Assembly: GCA_964527775.1 (NCBI GenBank)
Contig: CAZGQS010000017.1
Coordinates: forward strand, 1-45,909
From: VMCP01 sp964527775
GTDB lineage: Bacteria > Bacteroidota > Bacteroidia > NS11-12g > UBA955
Length of the DNA: 45,909 bases
Direction of reading: 5' to 3'
In this document: positions 16,288 to 24,464 of the stretch, piece by piece
Layout: the number at the start of each line of letters is the position of its first letter
Numbering within the stretch: position 1 is the first letter of the stretch
Notes under the pieces: model-generated
The model's database searches: none
Told to the model about the DNA's origin: nothing
Seen by the model: only the letters and a program-made list of their open reading frames with translations
Translations under genes and position numbers: made by a program

Positions 16288-17319
16288 ATGGGTGCGGTAG
16301 GAGTATTATTTTTAGTCTTAAGTATAATCCTGCTGTTTTTGCCTTTTTTGTTCTTTGGATATGCAGTCATAAGTGAACTTCGAATATGGTTTGCAACCTT
16401 GAGTGGTTCTCGTAAACAAGCAACTTTACCAACGTTGGTGGTTGGAAATTTAACTGTTGGAGGTTCAGGTAAAACTCCCTTTGTGCAATTTTTATCTGAT
16501 AAACTTCAGAATGAAGCGGTTTTATTGAGGGGATATAGAAGGAAAACCAAAGGCTTTCTGGAGGTAACTTCAAATCACCATGTTCAGGATGTTGGTGACG
16601 AGGCAATGGAGCATTTTCAAGAAGGGTTGAAGGTTTTTGTGGGTGAAAATAGACTTGAGGCGGTGGAAAAGATTCATCAAACAGATAAGAATATTGAGTT
16701 GGTTATTCTAGATGACGGACTTCAGCATGCACCCTTAAAACCCCACTGTGGGCTGCTTTTGACTGATTATCAAAGTCCTTTTTGGAAAGAAAAGTTCGCC
16801 ATTCCTTTTGGGAAGTTGAGACAATTTAGAGGTTCAGCGCATGCTTTTGATGCATGGGTAGTAACAAAATGTCCAAGAGATCTTTCTCTAGATAAGATGG
16901 ATCAAATTAGATCAAAGACGGAGTTGCCTGTATATTTCGCAAGTTATAAGACCAGTGAACCCAAGCAGTGTAATGGGAGTTCGGTGGAAATTAATAGAGG
17001 AATGAAACTAGGATTAATTACTGGAATTGTGAATGGCAGGAGATTGAGGCGAACACTTGAACAAAGAGATCTAAATATTGTGAGACATTGGGAATATTCA
17101 GATCATTATTTGTTTAGAAGAGAGGATATGTCGCGATGGATTTCCGAGAGCCGGGATGAAGGAATTGGTGCATGGATTTGCAGTAGAAAAGATTTCATGA
17201 GAATGGGTGCATGGTATTTACCTGATGTTGCTATTTTTGAGGTACATACGGAAGTTGAAATTCTTAATTCTGAAGAAGAAATATTGTTAAATTTTATTAA
17301 ATCAAAAACACAAAAATGA
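16288..17319 (+). CDS. lpxK: Tetraacyldisaccharide 4'-kinase (lipid A biosynthesis)
   Basis: LpxK phosphorylates the 4' position of tetraacyldisaccharide 1-phosphate to make lipid IVA at the inner membrane. The 343-residue length is normal. A membrane anchor helix covers residues 5-27. The P-loop region GNLTVGGSGKTPF is at 53-65, and VILDDGLQHAPLKP (about 140) is the conserved DDGxQH motif. It follows the ribonuclease gene by 6 nt and overlaps gldH by 4 nt (ATGA). With lptC it shows that the organism makes LPS. Confidence 0.93.
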   Translation: MGAVGVLFLVLSIILLFLPFLFFGYAVISELRIWFATLSGSRKQATLPTLVVGNLTVGGSGKTPFVQFLSDKLQNEAVLLRGYRRKTKGFLEVTSNHHVQDVGDEAMEHFQEGLKVFVGENRLEAVEKIHQTDKNIELVILDDGLQHAPLKPHCGLLLTDYQSPFWKEKFAIPFGKLRQFRGSAHAFDAWVVTKCPRDLSLDKMDQIRSKTELPVYFASYKTSEPKQCNGSSVEINRGMKLGLITGIVNGRRLRRTLEQRDLNIVRHWEYSDHYLFRREDMSRWISESRDEGIGAWICSRKDFMRMGAWYLPDVAIFEVHTEVEILNSEEEILLNFIKSKTQK

Positions 17320-17792
17320 AAAAGAGAATATCCTATTTATTGGCATTGATAGTTTTGATGTTGGGTTCATGTAAGCCATCCGAGAATATCGTTTTTGAGG
17401 AGTTTCAAGAGGTAAATGCGAGTGGTTGGAATTGGAAAGATGGAAAGACTTTTGAATTCGAAATTACGGATGATCAACATTACTACACGTTGCTAACGGG
17501 GTTGAGGGTCACTACTCAATATTCGTACAGCAACATTTGGTTAATGTATAGCATAAAGAGCGGAAAAGAGGAAAGAAAAGACCAGTTTCAAATGGTGTTG
17601 AGCGATAATTTAGGAAAATGGTTGGGAGATGGAGTAGGTAATTTGATTTCATTTCAACAGCCATTTTTGCAAAATATTAAATTCAAGAAAGGGAAATACC
17701 GCATTGAATTTAATCAGAACATGCGCGACGAAAACTTGGAAGCGGTGAATAATATTGGATTTCAAATTGTAAAAGGACCATTGATATTGTAA
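17316..17792 (+). CDS. gldH: Gliding motility lipoprotein GldH
   Basis: A 158-residue lipoprotein: a short hydrophobic leader ends in the lipobox MLGSC with Cys19. The body fits GldH: YTLLTGLRVTTQYSYSNIW, then LSDNLGKWLGDGVGN (about 94-108), then FKKGKYRIEFNQNMRDENL and a final NNIGFQIV. In Flavobacterium johnsoniae GldH is required for gliding and for T9SS-dependent functions, but its exact activity is unknown. It overlaps lpxK by 4 nt, indicating translational coupling. Its presence agrees with the T9SS sorting domain of the protein at 10542. Confidence 0.85.
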   Translation: MKKRISYLLALIVLMLGSCKPSENIVFEEFQEVNASGWNWKDGKTFEFEITDDQHYYTLLTGLRVTTQYSYSNIWLMYSIKSGKEERKDQFQMVLSDNLGKWLGDGVGNLISFQQPFLQNIKFKKGKYRIEFNQNMRDENLEAVNNIGFQIVKGPLIL

Positions 17793-17802
17793 AGAAAACG
17801 TG

Positions 17803-17808
17803 AGGAGG
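17803..17808 (+). promoter_or_regulatory. Strong Shine-Dalgarno sequence (AGGAGG) before comM
   Basis: AGGAGG lies 4 nt before the ATG at 17813. It is unusual here, because most starts in the window have no Shine-Dalgarno sequence, as is typical of Bacteroidota. Confidence 0.75.
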
Positions 17809-17812
17809 AAAT

Positions 17813-19360
17813 ATGGTTATAAAAGGATTTGCTTCGGCCTTGATAGGGGTAGAAGCCAAGACGGTCACGGTTGAAGCAAATGCATCAACCACCCCAGATT
17901 TTGCAACTTTTATTATTGGGTTGCCCGATGTTTCGGTGAAGGAGAGCTTGTTTAGGTGCGATGCGGCCATTCGCAATTCGGGTTTTCAACCTTTGAGGCA
18001 AAAAATTGTCATCAATCTGGCACCTGCCGATATTAAAAAGGAAGGTAGTTCATATGATTTGCCTGTTGCACTGAGCATGCTTGCGGCTGCCTTTCAAATA
18101 GAGGCGGAGCCTTTGCAGCATTATGTGGTATTAGGTGAGTTGGGTTTAGACGGAAGCGTTTTACCTATTAGGGGTGCTTTACCTATGGCCATACAGGCTT
18201 TGAAGGAGAAATTTAAAGGGGTAATTGTTCCCGTTCAGAATGCTCTAGAAGCGGCAATAGTCAAAGACATTGAAGTTTATGGGGTGCGTAATCTGAGGGA
18301 GGCGGTTGATGTTTTGGAAGGCCGAGGGAACATTAAACGGTCATTGGCTGACCCGAGAGGTGATTATGAGGCAGCCATTGAAGAAGTGGAGTTTGATTTT
18401 TCTCAAGTAGTTGGTCAAGAACATGCGAAACGGGCGCTAGAGATTGCTGTGGCTGGCGGACACAATGCGCTTTTATTTGGTCCTCCGGGTACTGGGAAAA
18501 CCATGATGGCACGTTGCCTGCCTGGAATAATGCCTCCCATGAGTTTAGCGGAGGCCTTGGAGATTACGAAAATTCATTCCATTGCTGGTAAGTTGGGTGA
18601 GAATGCTAAATTGATGGCGAAGAGGCCGTTTCGGTCACCTCACCATTCGTTGACTGAGCATGGCTTGATTGGTGGCGGTAACCAAGCTCTGCCAGGAGAG
18701 ATTACTTTGGCACATAATGGCGTTCTATTTTTAGATGAGCTGCCAGAGTTTAAAAGGTCAGTTTTAGAACTTTTAAGGCAACCTTTGGAAGAGCGGAAAA
18801 TTACGCTGAATAGAACTAAATATTCGATAGATTATCCCGCCTCGTTTATGCTCATTGGAAGTATGAATCCTTGCCCGTGTGGCTATAATGGGCATCCCAC
18901 AAAGGAGTGTACTTGTGCCCCGGGAAACATTTCTAGGTATATGAGTAAGATTTCTGGGCCGTTATTAGACCGAATTGATATACATGTGGAGGTTTCGTCT
19001 ATTGATGCGGAGAGGGTGGTAAATGGAGAAGTGTCAGAGAGCAGTGCTGAAATAAGGAAAAGGGTTATTTGCGCAAGGCAGTTCCAGGTGGATAGATTTA
19101 AAAAGGTAGGTATTGGTGTTCGAACCAATGCAGAATTGACGGCAAATCATATTAGGGAAATTTGTAAAATACCCACAACGGCTGAATTATTGTTAAAGGC
19201 GGCTATTCAAAAATTGGGATTGAGTGTTAGGGCTCATGATCGAATATTAAAATTGAGCAGAACCATAGCAGACTTGGAACAATCAGAAGAGATTCGACTG
19301 GAACATGTGGCCGAGGCCATACATTTAAGAGGGTTAGACCGAGAAAGTAACGCTAATTAA
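17813..19360 (+). CDS. comM: ComM/YifB-family Mg-chelatase-like AAA+ ATPase
   Basis: A 515-residue ATPase of the YifB/ComM family. In naturally transforming bacteria ComM is a hexameric helicase that promotes branch migration during integration of incoming DNA. An N-terminal Lon-protease-like fold covers about residues 10-170 (INLAPADIKKEGSSYDLPVA). The AAA+ core has Walker A GPPGTGKTMMARCLPG (about 222) and Walker B VLFLDELPEF (about 303). GSMNPCPCGYNG and CTCAP form the family's cysteine cluster (about 349-370). The C-terminal Mg_chelatase_C domain ends the protein. It has a strong Shine-Dalgarno sequence. Its stop overlaps the convergent gene through a shared TTAA. Confidence 0.92.
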   Translation: MVIKGFASALIGVEAKTVTVEANASTTPDFATFIIGLPDVSVKESLFRCDAAIRNSGFQPLRQKIVINLAPADIKKEGSSYDLPVALSMLAAAFQIEAEPLQHYVVLGELGLDGSVLPIRGALPMAIQALKEKFKGVIVPVQNALEAAIVKDIEVYGVRNLREAVDVLEGRGNIKRSLADPRGDYEAAIEEVEFDFSQVVGQEHAKRALEIAVAGGHNALLFGPPGTGKTMMARCLPGIMPPMSLAEALEITKIHSIAGKLGENAKLMAKRPFRSPHHSLTEHGLIGGGNQALPGEITLAHNGVLFLDELPEFKRSVLELLRQPLEERKITLNRTKYSIDYPASFMLIGSMNPCPCGYNGHPTKECTCAPGNISRYMSKISGPLLDRIDIHVEVSSIDAERVVNGEVSESSAEIRKRVICARQFQVDRFKKVGIGVRTNAELTANHIREICKIPTTAELLLKAAIQKLGLSVRAHDRILKLSRTIADLEQSEEIRLEHVAEAIHLRGLDRESNAN

Positions 19361-20139
19361 CGTCCTTTAAATTTGGGTTTGCGTTTTTCATTGAAGGCAG
19401 TCACCCCTTCTTTGTAGTCTTCAGATCTACCGGCAATTTCTTGGCAATACGCTTCGTATTGGAGCATGGTGTCAAGATCAGAATGAGCTGCTTTATTGAG
19501 CATTTGCTTGATCATACCGATGGATTTGGTTGGGGCAGTTGCGTAATATTGAGCCACTTGATCAATGGTTTCATCGAAGGTTTCATCGGCGCAAACACGG
19601 TTGATTAAACCCCATTCAAGGGCTTGTTGGGCCGAAATTTTGGGTGCCATGGTAGCCATTTCGAATGCTCTAGCAGGACTAATGGCTTTGGGCAGAAAGT
19701 AGCTGCTACCACTATCAGGAACTAAACCAACATTAACAAATACTTCAATGAGAGAAGCTTTTTCAGTAGCAACTATAAAATCACAAGCGAGGGCAAGAGA
19801 CGCACCAGCACCGGCAGCAACGCCATTTAGTCTGCAAATAATGGGCTTAGGGAGTTCCCTCATGGCTTTGATGATGGGATTGTAACGTTTGTACAGACTA
19901 TCTGAAAGTGATCTATTTTTGGATCCAGCGATGGCTTTAAGGTCTTGTCCACTGCAAAATGCTTTTCCAGCACCGGTGAGAACCACCACGCGAACTTCAG
20001 AATCTTTTTTAACTTCCTTTAGAACGGCTTGGAGGTCATAGCTCTGTTCGTCGTTGAAGGCATTGAAAACATCGGGGCGGTTCAAGGTAACGTAGGCTAC
20101 GGAACCCTTTTTTTCGTACAAAACGCAGGTCAAGTCCAT
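19357..20139 (-). CDS. Enoyl-CoA hydratase/isomerase, PaaG-like
   Basis: This is a 260-residue crotonase-fold enzyme. VTLNRPDVFNAFN (about 18-30) and FCSGQDLKAIAG (about 63-74) mark the CoA site, and LNGVAAGAGASLALACDF (about 104-121) supplies the oxyanion hole. VGLVPDSGSSYFLPKAIS (about 137) with Asp rather than the Glu of true hydratases resembles the isomerase PaaG (1,2-epoxyphenylacetyl-CoA isomerase). No other phenylacetate genes are nearby, so the substrate is uncertain. A -7 box ends 4 nt before the start. Its stop overlaps that of comM by 4 nt. Confidence 0.85.
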   Translation of the reverse strand: MDLTCVLYEKKGSVAYVTLNRPDVFNAFNDEQSYDLQAVLKEVKKDSEVRVVVLTGAGKAFCSGQDLKAIAGSKNRSLSDSLYKRYNPIIKAMRELPKPIICRLNGVAAGAGASLALACDFIVATEKASLIEVFVNVGLVPDSGSSYFLPKAISPARAFEMATMAPKISAQQALEWGLINRVCADETFDETIDQVAQYYATAPTKSIGMIKQMLNKAAHSDLDTMLQYEAYCQEIAGRSEDYKEGVTAFNEKRKPKFKGR

Positions 20140-20143
20140 GCCT

Positions 20144-20151
20144 CAAAGTTA
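20144..20151 (-). promoter_or_regulatory. -7 box (TAACTTTG) of the enoyl-CoA hydratase gene
   Basis: On the minus strand TAACTTTG ends 4 nt before the ATG at 20139. It overlaps the 3' end of the upstream hydrolase gene (stop near 20149). Confidence 0.68.
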
Positions 20152-20880
20152 AGTCAGGGAATTTAAATGTGCTATCAAGGTTTTGGAATCTTCAAATTGT
20201 GCCATGTGGGCTGAATCTGATTCAATGATTTGGGAGTTGGGCATTTGCTGGGATTGACTCTTTATTTCTTCCAAGGGAATTAAGGGGTCGTGTATTCCAG
20301 CGAAAAAGTAAACGGGAAATGATTGAATGCCTATTTCTTGCACTAAATTGGGTCTTTCGCTCATGGAATGTTGCAGTTCAATCAGGGTTTTTATGGGAAT
20401 ATTTAATCCAAGATTAAATAGTTCGCCCAAGGTTTGTGGTGATTTTTGGATGTTTTCTGGCTTAAAAAGTCCCTCGTAAAAAAGCTTTAAAAAGGGCTCA
20501 GATCCATGTTTTTCGAGTGCTTTGGCAATTTCTGAGCGACGTTTTTTCCTTTCATGAGAATCATTGGAAGCGTGAGAGTGGAGGTAGGTTAAAGATTGAA
20601 CTTTGGAAGGGTATTTAACCGCAAAATCAGTCAGTATATATCCGCCTAAACTGTGGCCCATGAAGTGTGCTGAAGGAATGTTGTTTTGAAGCAAGTAACT
20701 ATGAATGAAATCAGAATAAGCCGGAAGTGAATATGTTTGCGGGGGAGGTTGAATCCCGAAACCCGGGAGTTCGAGGTTGTGAATTTGCTTAAAATGAATG
20801 TGCGGAATAATATCTTTAAAAATATTTCCTGTTTCAGCGTACCCGTGAACAACAACTAGCGCCATAATTGGTAAATCCAT
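20149..20880 (-). CDS. Alpha/beta-fold hydrolase
   Basis: A 243-residue hydrolase. VVVHGYAETGNIF (about 8-20) forms the oxyanion strand and GHSLGGYILTDFA (about 75-87) the nucleophile elbow with catalytic Ser. An Asp (GIHDPLIPLEE, about 198) and a His (SDSAHMAQFED, about 224) complete the triad. It is cytoplasmic, with no signal peptide. The start may be 20880 or the ATG at 20865 (MALVVVHGY); both overlap the upstream PAP2-like gene. The substrate cannot be predicted. Confidence 0.85.
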   Translation of the reverse strand: MDLPIMALVVVHGYAETGNIFKDIIPHIHFKQIHNLELPGFGIQPPPQTYSLPAYSDFIHSYLLQNNIPSAHFMGHSLGGYILTDFAVKYPSKVQSLTYLHSHASNDSHERKKRRSEIAKALEKHGSEPFLKLFYEGLFKPENIQKSPQTLGELFNLGLNIPIKTLIELQHSMSERPNLVQEIGIQSFPVYFFAGIHDPLIPLEEIKSQSQQMPNSQIIESDSAHMAQFEDSKTLIAHLNSLT

Positions 20881-21434
20881 TGATTGATGAAGACAATGGC
20901 AATACCCATTGAGAATCCTATAATGAGTTCAATGGGGCGGTGTGCTTTGACTTTTAAGCGTGCAATCGCTACCGAAACAACAGAAGTAAGGGATAAAAAT
21001 ATCCCCAAGGGGGAAAGAAAAAGCGTTTGATCAAAGATGAAAAAGGCACAAAAGCCGGTTATGGACATTACGTGAATGGAGATTTTGAAGTTAAAATTAT
21101 TGAATATGAATTGGGTGAAGAGCGAAACGAATATGAGCTGATTCCAGAAGCGTAGTGTTTGATCGCTGATTATCCAAGTTTGAAAAGCGAGTGCGCAAGC
21201 GGCGGCAACGCCTACCGTTTTGATTCTGGAGCTTAGCTCAGGGAGTTCAATGGTTTGGAATTTTCCCATTTTCACCATGGCTACTACGTACAATAGAGGA
21301 ACAAGTGAATGAAGAAGGAATGAACCTATTAATACCGGTGCCAATGTGTCATGAACAGGGTTAAGAATCCAAACGCCAATGGTTGCCCAAAGAGCGGGGT
21401 AAGTTAGGTAGGAAATGATTTTATAGGGATTCAT
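20856..21434 (-). CDS. PAP2-like integral membrane protein
   Basis: A 192-residue protein with about six hydrophobic helices. Two motifs recall PAP2 (type 2 phosphatidic acid phosphatase) proteins of Bacteroidota: FKISIHVMSITGF (about 118-130), like the SxH catalytic motif, and RLKVKAHRPIELIIGFSMG (about 157-175), like the last motif with its conserved His. The first PAP2 motif is not obvious, so it could be a degenerate or non-catalytic member. It sits between the M1-peptidase gene (9 nt upstream) and the hydrolase gene (overlapping), and is probably co-transcribed. Confidence 0.6.
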   Translation of the reverse strand: MNPYKIISYLTYPALWATIGVWILNPVHDTLAPVLIGSFLLHSLVPLLYVVAMVKMGKFQTIELPELSSRIKTVGVAAACALAFQTWIISDQTLRFWNQLIFVSLFTQFIFNNFNFKISIHVMSITGFCAFFIFDQTLFLSPLGIFLSLTSVVSVAIARLKVKAHRPIELIIGFSMGIAIVFINQWIYQLWR

Positions 21435-21443
21435 AATACGGGA

Positions 21444-24380
21444 TTAAAATGCGGCTTCAACTCCAATTAAGAACCGGAAATCTACAAATTTTTCTTGTTG
21501 ATTCACTGTGTTTAAGAAAATGGGTAAATCAATTCTGTAACGCATGGTTTTTGGAGAGTACGTGTATGAGCGATTGATGATTTTATTGTAATTGTTGATG
21601 TTGATCCAAGTACCTATACCGGCATCTGCAAGCAGTCCGCTGTTATACCATTTAGTTGATTTTTGGAATGCAATCAAACCTGCATCTGCGAATAAATAGG
21701 GCGTAAAAGAAATGAATTTGTTTTTCAAAAAAGGAGATAGCCACTTTCCGAAGTACCATTCGGTATTGATAGATACACCCGAAGTGCCTCTGAAAAATGC
21801 CATGATGCTATCGTTTGATTTAACTCCAATGGCTCTACCATGAAAACCCCTGAGGTTTAGTCCACCCCCCAAATGGGTATAGTTGGGTTGAATGTTTCCG
21901 AGGTTTCTAACCATCATATTTTGGAATTGTGTTTCGGGATTTGCGCTAGAAGCATAGAGGGCAGATTCTGGAGATGGGTTTATGCCATCAGAAATTTGAG
22001 CAAAAACTCTGCTTTTAAATGTGGTAGATTTGATGGGTTGTTGGTGTTTCCATTCTAGGTTGATCCAACCAAATTGTGTTTGGCTCCATGGGGAAATAAG
22101 TCGGGTATCTATATTTAGTGTTCCCGATCTTGACCATCCGGAGTATTGGATGTTCCAAAAGAGGTGGAAGTTGGTATTGGTTTTATCAGACCAAGTACTT
22201 GATGTAGGAAGAAAGCCATTGAATATGGTATTTTGACCAAGGTTTATTTCGCTGTTCTGCCTAAGTGCACGAAGATCTTTACCATAAAGTCCAAAAACAT
22301 GATTGCCCAATTTCCATTTCCAACCTAGCATTGAACTAAGGCGTTGATTTGATGAAATAATTTCAGCAAAATAGGTTCCTCCTCCACGTAGGTTGTGTTG
22401 CCAATTGACAAAGCCGTGGATGGTTTGAGGCGTGAATTTTACATAATTCAAGTCATATATTTGATTCTGAAGGGCATAATAGACTCGTGCATCGAAAACA
22501 TGTTTTCTGTTGGCGTATTGACCGGTGAATTTTGCCCCAAGTAGTGTTCCTGAATACTGATTGTATGCTATTGCGGGCCTAAAAAGCACCTCGTAAGGAT
22601 TTAATATGTATGTGCTTGGGCCTTGTCCTTGATCAAGTTTAACGTTGACTTTCTTTATCCAACGGTTGTTTCTGCGGTCTATGTCGGCTAATAAAGATTG
22701 GCCGTCCAAATAAATTTCTTTGAGTTTGTGCTTGGGTTCGTGGTTAACGTAAACCGTAAATTCACGGTTCAAACGTCCCCAGGAATTCCAAACCTTGGTA
22801 GACATTCTACCTGGAATGATGTATTGGTTTGTGGGGATGGTAATTTCTTTGACTAGGTACTTTCCAGATTCAGTTTCCGTCACGAGGTCTAAATTGACGG
22901 GCATGGTTAAATTCCCGTATCGGCGAACCGTAATTTTGAACTGTTCCTCCTTTTTTAAGTATTTCACGCTCTTGATGCCATAATCAATGACTTCTTTCGA
23001 TTCAAACCACTGATCGAAGAATTTATTGAGGTCAATTTGAGCTGACTGAATGACTGAATTTCGGAAATCTTCTACGTACGGATGCTTAAATTTCCATTGT
23101 TCTACGTAATTTTTCATGGCAACTTGGAAGACAGAGTCCCCCAAAAAATAGCGCAAATTGTAAAGCATGGTTGCGGTTTTGTAGTATACATTTCCATATC
23201 CGCCTCCATGTCCTACTGCCTCGTGAAACTCATTGCTGTGAGTGTTCAGACGTTCATCTTCGCCGTCAATGGCTTCTTCCAAATAGGGGCCTATGGCTCG
23301 CGAATATTCTGGAAAGGGCTCAATTCTGAATTCAGACAGGGCTTCTGCGGTGAGAAATTGGGTAAATCCTTCGTCGAGTGCCGCCCGATAGGTTTCGTTG
23401 CTGCCCACCATTCCCATGAACCAGTTGTGGGCCACTTCATGCGCTATGAGCGCTCGGTGTGACGGATAAGAACCGCCGCAGAGTGTGAGCATGGGGTATT
23501 CCATTCCATCGCCGGCGTCAGCAACCACAATTTTTGGGTATTCGTACATCCCAAAATTTCGGCTGTAAAAGGCAATGACTTCGCTCAAATATTGCGCCGT
23601 TCGCGTCCAATTTTTTGCGTTGTGTTCTTGAGCTAGGGCCACGCATTTAATGCCGTTCCAGGTGACTTCGCTCATTCTGTAGGTTGGGTCGGCGGTCCAT
23701 GCAAAATCGTGAACATTGGTTGCACGGAAGTGCCAAGTTTTTAATTTGTTTTGGTTTCGGGGGACGTTTGGCTGTGGATTATTGATATCTATGGCTTTAC
23801 GTAGATTATCGGGCAGAGCTTCCTCTTGATTCATTAGCACCCCTGTTGCTTCCACAATGTACTTTTCTGGGAGGTTCAGTTTGACATCGAAAGTCCCGAA
23901 ATCGCCGTAAAATTCTTTTTCCAGATGTTGACTGGTTTCCCAAGTAAATTTTCGATCATACACACAAATTCTCGGATACCAATGAACCCCATTGAAGTGT
24001 TTAACTCCATGATGATCAAACACTTTCATTCGTCGTCTGATTGATCCTCGGTCAAAGTAAGTTTTAAACCAGATTTCAAATACNNNNNNNNNNNNNNNNN
24101 NNNNNNNNNNNNNNNNNNNNNNNNNNNNNNNNNNNNNNNNNNNNNNNNNNNNNNNNNNNNNNNNNNNNNNNNNNNNNNNNNNNGGAGAATGGTTGGTATA
24201 GACTAACTGCAATTTACCATTGATGATTTCTGCGCTATCATCAAGAGTTGCCTCAATTTTATAATTTACTTTTTGTTGCCAATATTGGGTGGGTTTTGGT
24301 TGGTTGATAATTAAGGAGTTTGAATTGCTGTAGAGTGCTGAATGGGCTGCGATGAATAATAGAAAAAGCACGAGGCGCAT
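21444..24380 (-). CDS. M1-family metallopeptidase fused to a C-terminal outer-membrane beta-barrel (contains assembly gap)
   Basis: About 978 residues, counting the gap as 100 bases. A signal peptide ends near residue 17. The N-terminal ~530 residues are an M1 aminopeptidase: a GMEYPMLTLCGGSY substrate motif like GxMEN (about 290), zinc motif HEVAHNW (about 314-320) and downstream Glu in LDEGFTQFL. The C-terminal ~370 residues are strand-rich and look like an Omp85-type barrel: GGLNLRGFHGRAIG with the RGF loop motif, LFADAGLIAF, LADAGIGTWI, MRYRIDLPIF and a terminal Phe in GVEAAF. This predicts an outer-membrane-anchored peptidase. It has its own leaderless-type promoter and is followed by the PAP2-like gene. 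The gap at 24084-24183 keeps the frame. Confidence 0.82.
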   Translation of the reverse strand: MRLVLFLLFIAAHSALYSNSNSLIINQPKPTQYWQQKVNYKIEATLDDSAEIINGKLQLVYTNHSXXXXXXXXXXXXXXXXXXXXXXXXXXXXXXXXXXVFEIWFKTYFDRGSIRRRMKVFDHHGVKHFNGVHWYPRICVYDRKFTWETSQHLEKEFYGDFGTFDVKLNLPEKYIVEATGVLMNQEEALPDNLRKAIDINNPQPNVPRNQNKLKTWHFRATNVHDFAWTADPTYRMSEVTWNGIKCVALAQEHNAKNWTRTAQYLSEVIAFYSRNFGMYEYPKIVVADAGDGMEYPMLTLCGGSYPSHRALIAHEVAHNWFMGMVGSNETYRAALDEGFTQFLTAEALSEFRIEPFPEYSRAIGPYLEEAIDGEDERLNTHSNEFHEAVGHGGGYGNVYYKTATMLYNLRYFLGDSVFQVAMKNYVEQWKFKHPYVEDFRNSVIQSAQIDLNKFFDQWFESKEVIDYGIKSVKYLKKEEQFKITVRRYGNLTMPVNLDLVTETESGKYLVKEITIPTNQYIIPGRMSTKVWNSWGRLNREFTVYVNHEPKHKLKEIYLDGQSLLADIDRRNNRWIKKVNVKLDQGQGPSTYILNPYEVLFRPAIAYNQYSGTLLGAKFTGQYANRKHVFDARVYYALQNQIYDLNYVKFTPQTIHGFVNWQHNLRGGGTYFAEIISSNQRLSSMLGWKWKLGNHVFGLYGKDLRALRQNSEINLGQNTIFNGFLPTSSTWSDKTNTNFHLFWNIQYSGWSRSGTLNIDTRLISPWSQTQFGWINLEWKHQQPIKSTTFKSRVFAQISDGINPSPESALYASSANPETQFQNMMVRNLGNIQPNYTHLGGGLNLRGFHGRAIGVKSNDSIMAFFRGTSGVSINTEWYFGKWLSPFLKNKFISFTPYLFADAGLIAFQKSTKWYNSGLLADAGIGTWININNYNKIINRSYTYSPKTMRYRIDLPIFLNTVNQQEKFVDFRFLIGVEAAF
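24084..24183. other. Assembly gap, 100 N
   Basis: A run of exactly 100 N within the N-terminal domain of the M1 peptidase gene. The frame is open on both sides. Confidence 0.98.
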
Positions 24381-24384
24381 GAGT

Positions 24385-24392
24385 CAAAGTTA
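24385..24392 (-). promoter_or_regulatory. -7 box (TAACTTTG) of the M1-peptidase gene
   Basis: On the minus strand TAACTTTG ends 4 nt before the ATG at 24380. Confidence 0.7.
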
Positions 24393-24449
24393 GGGAAAAA
24401 TATACGACCTTTGCTTTTAGGATTAATCTTGTTAATTTCTTTTAAAGCT

Positions 24450-24457
24450 TAATTTTG
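24450..24457 (+). promoter_or_regulatory. -7 box (TAATTTTG) of the epimerase operon
   Basis: TAATTTTG ends 7 nt before the ATG at 24465. A TTG at 24429-24431 lies 21 nt upstream and may be the -33 element. Confidence 0.6.
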
Positions 24458-24464
24458 TTCTAAA

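Noticed and set aside
23082..23462. 126-residue plus-strand open frame opposite the M1 active site region
   Set aside because: It is the complement of the conserved peptidase domain and has no independent support.
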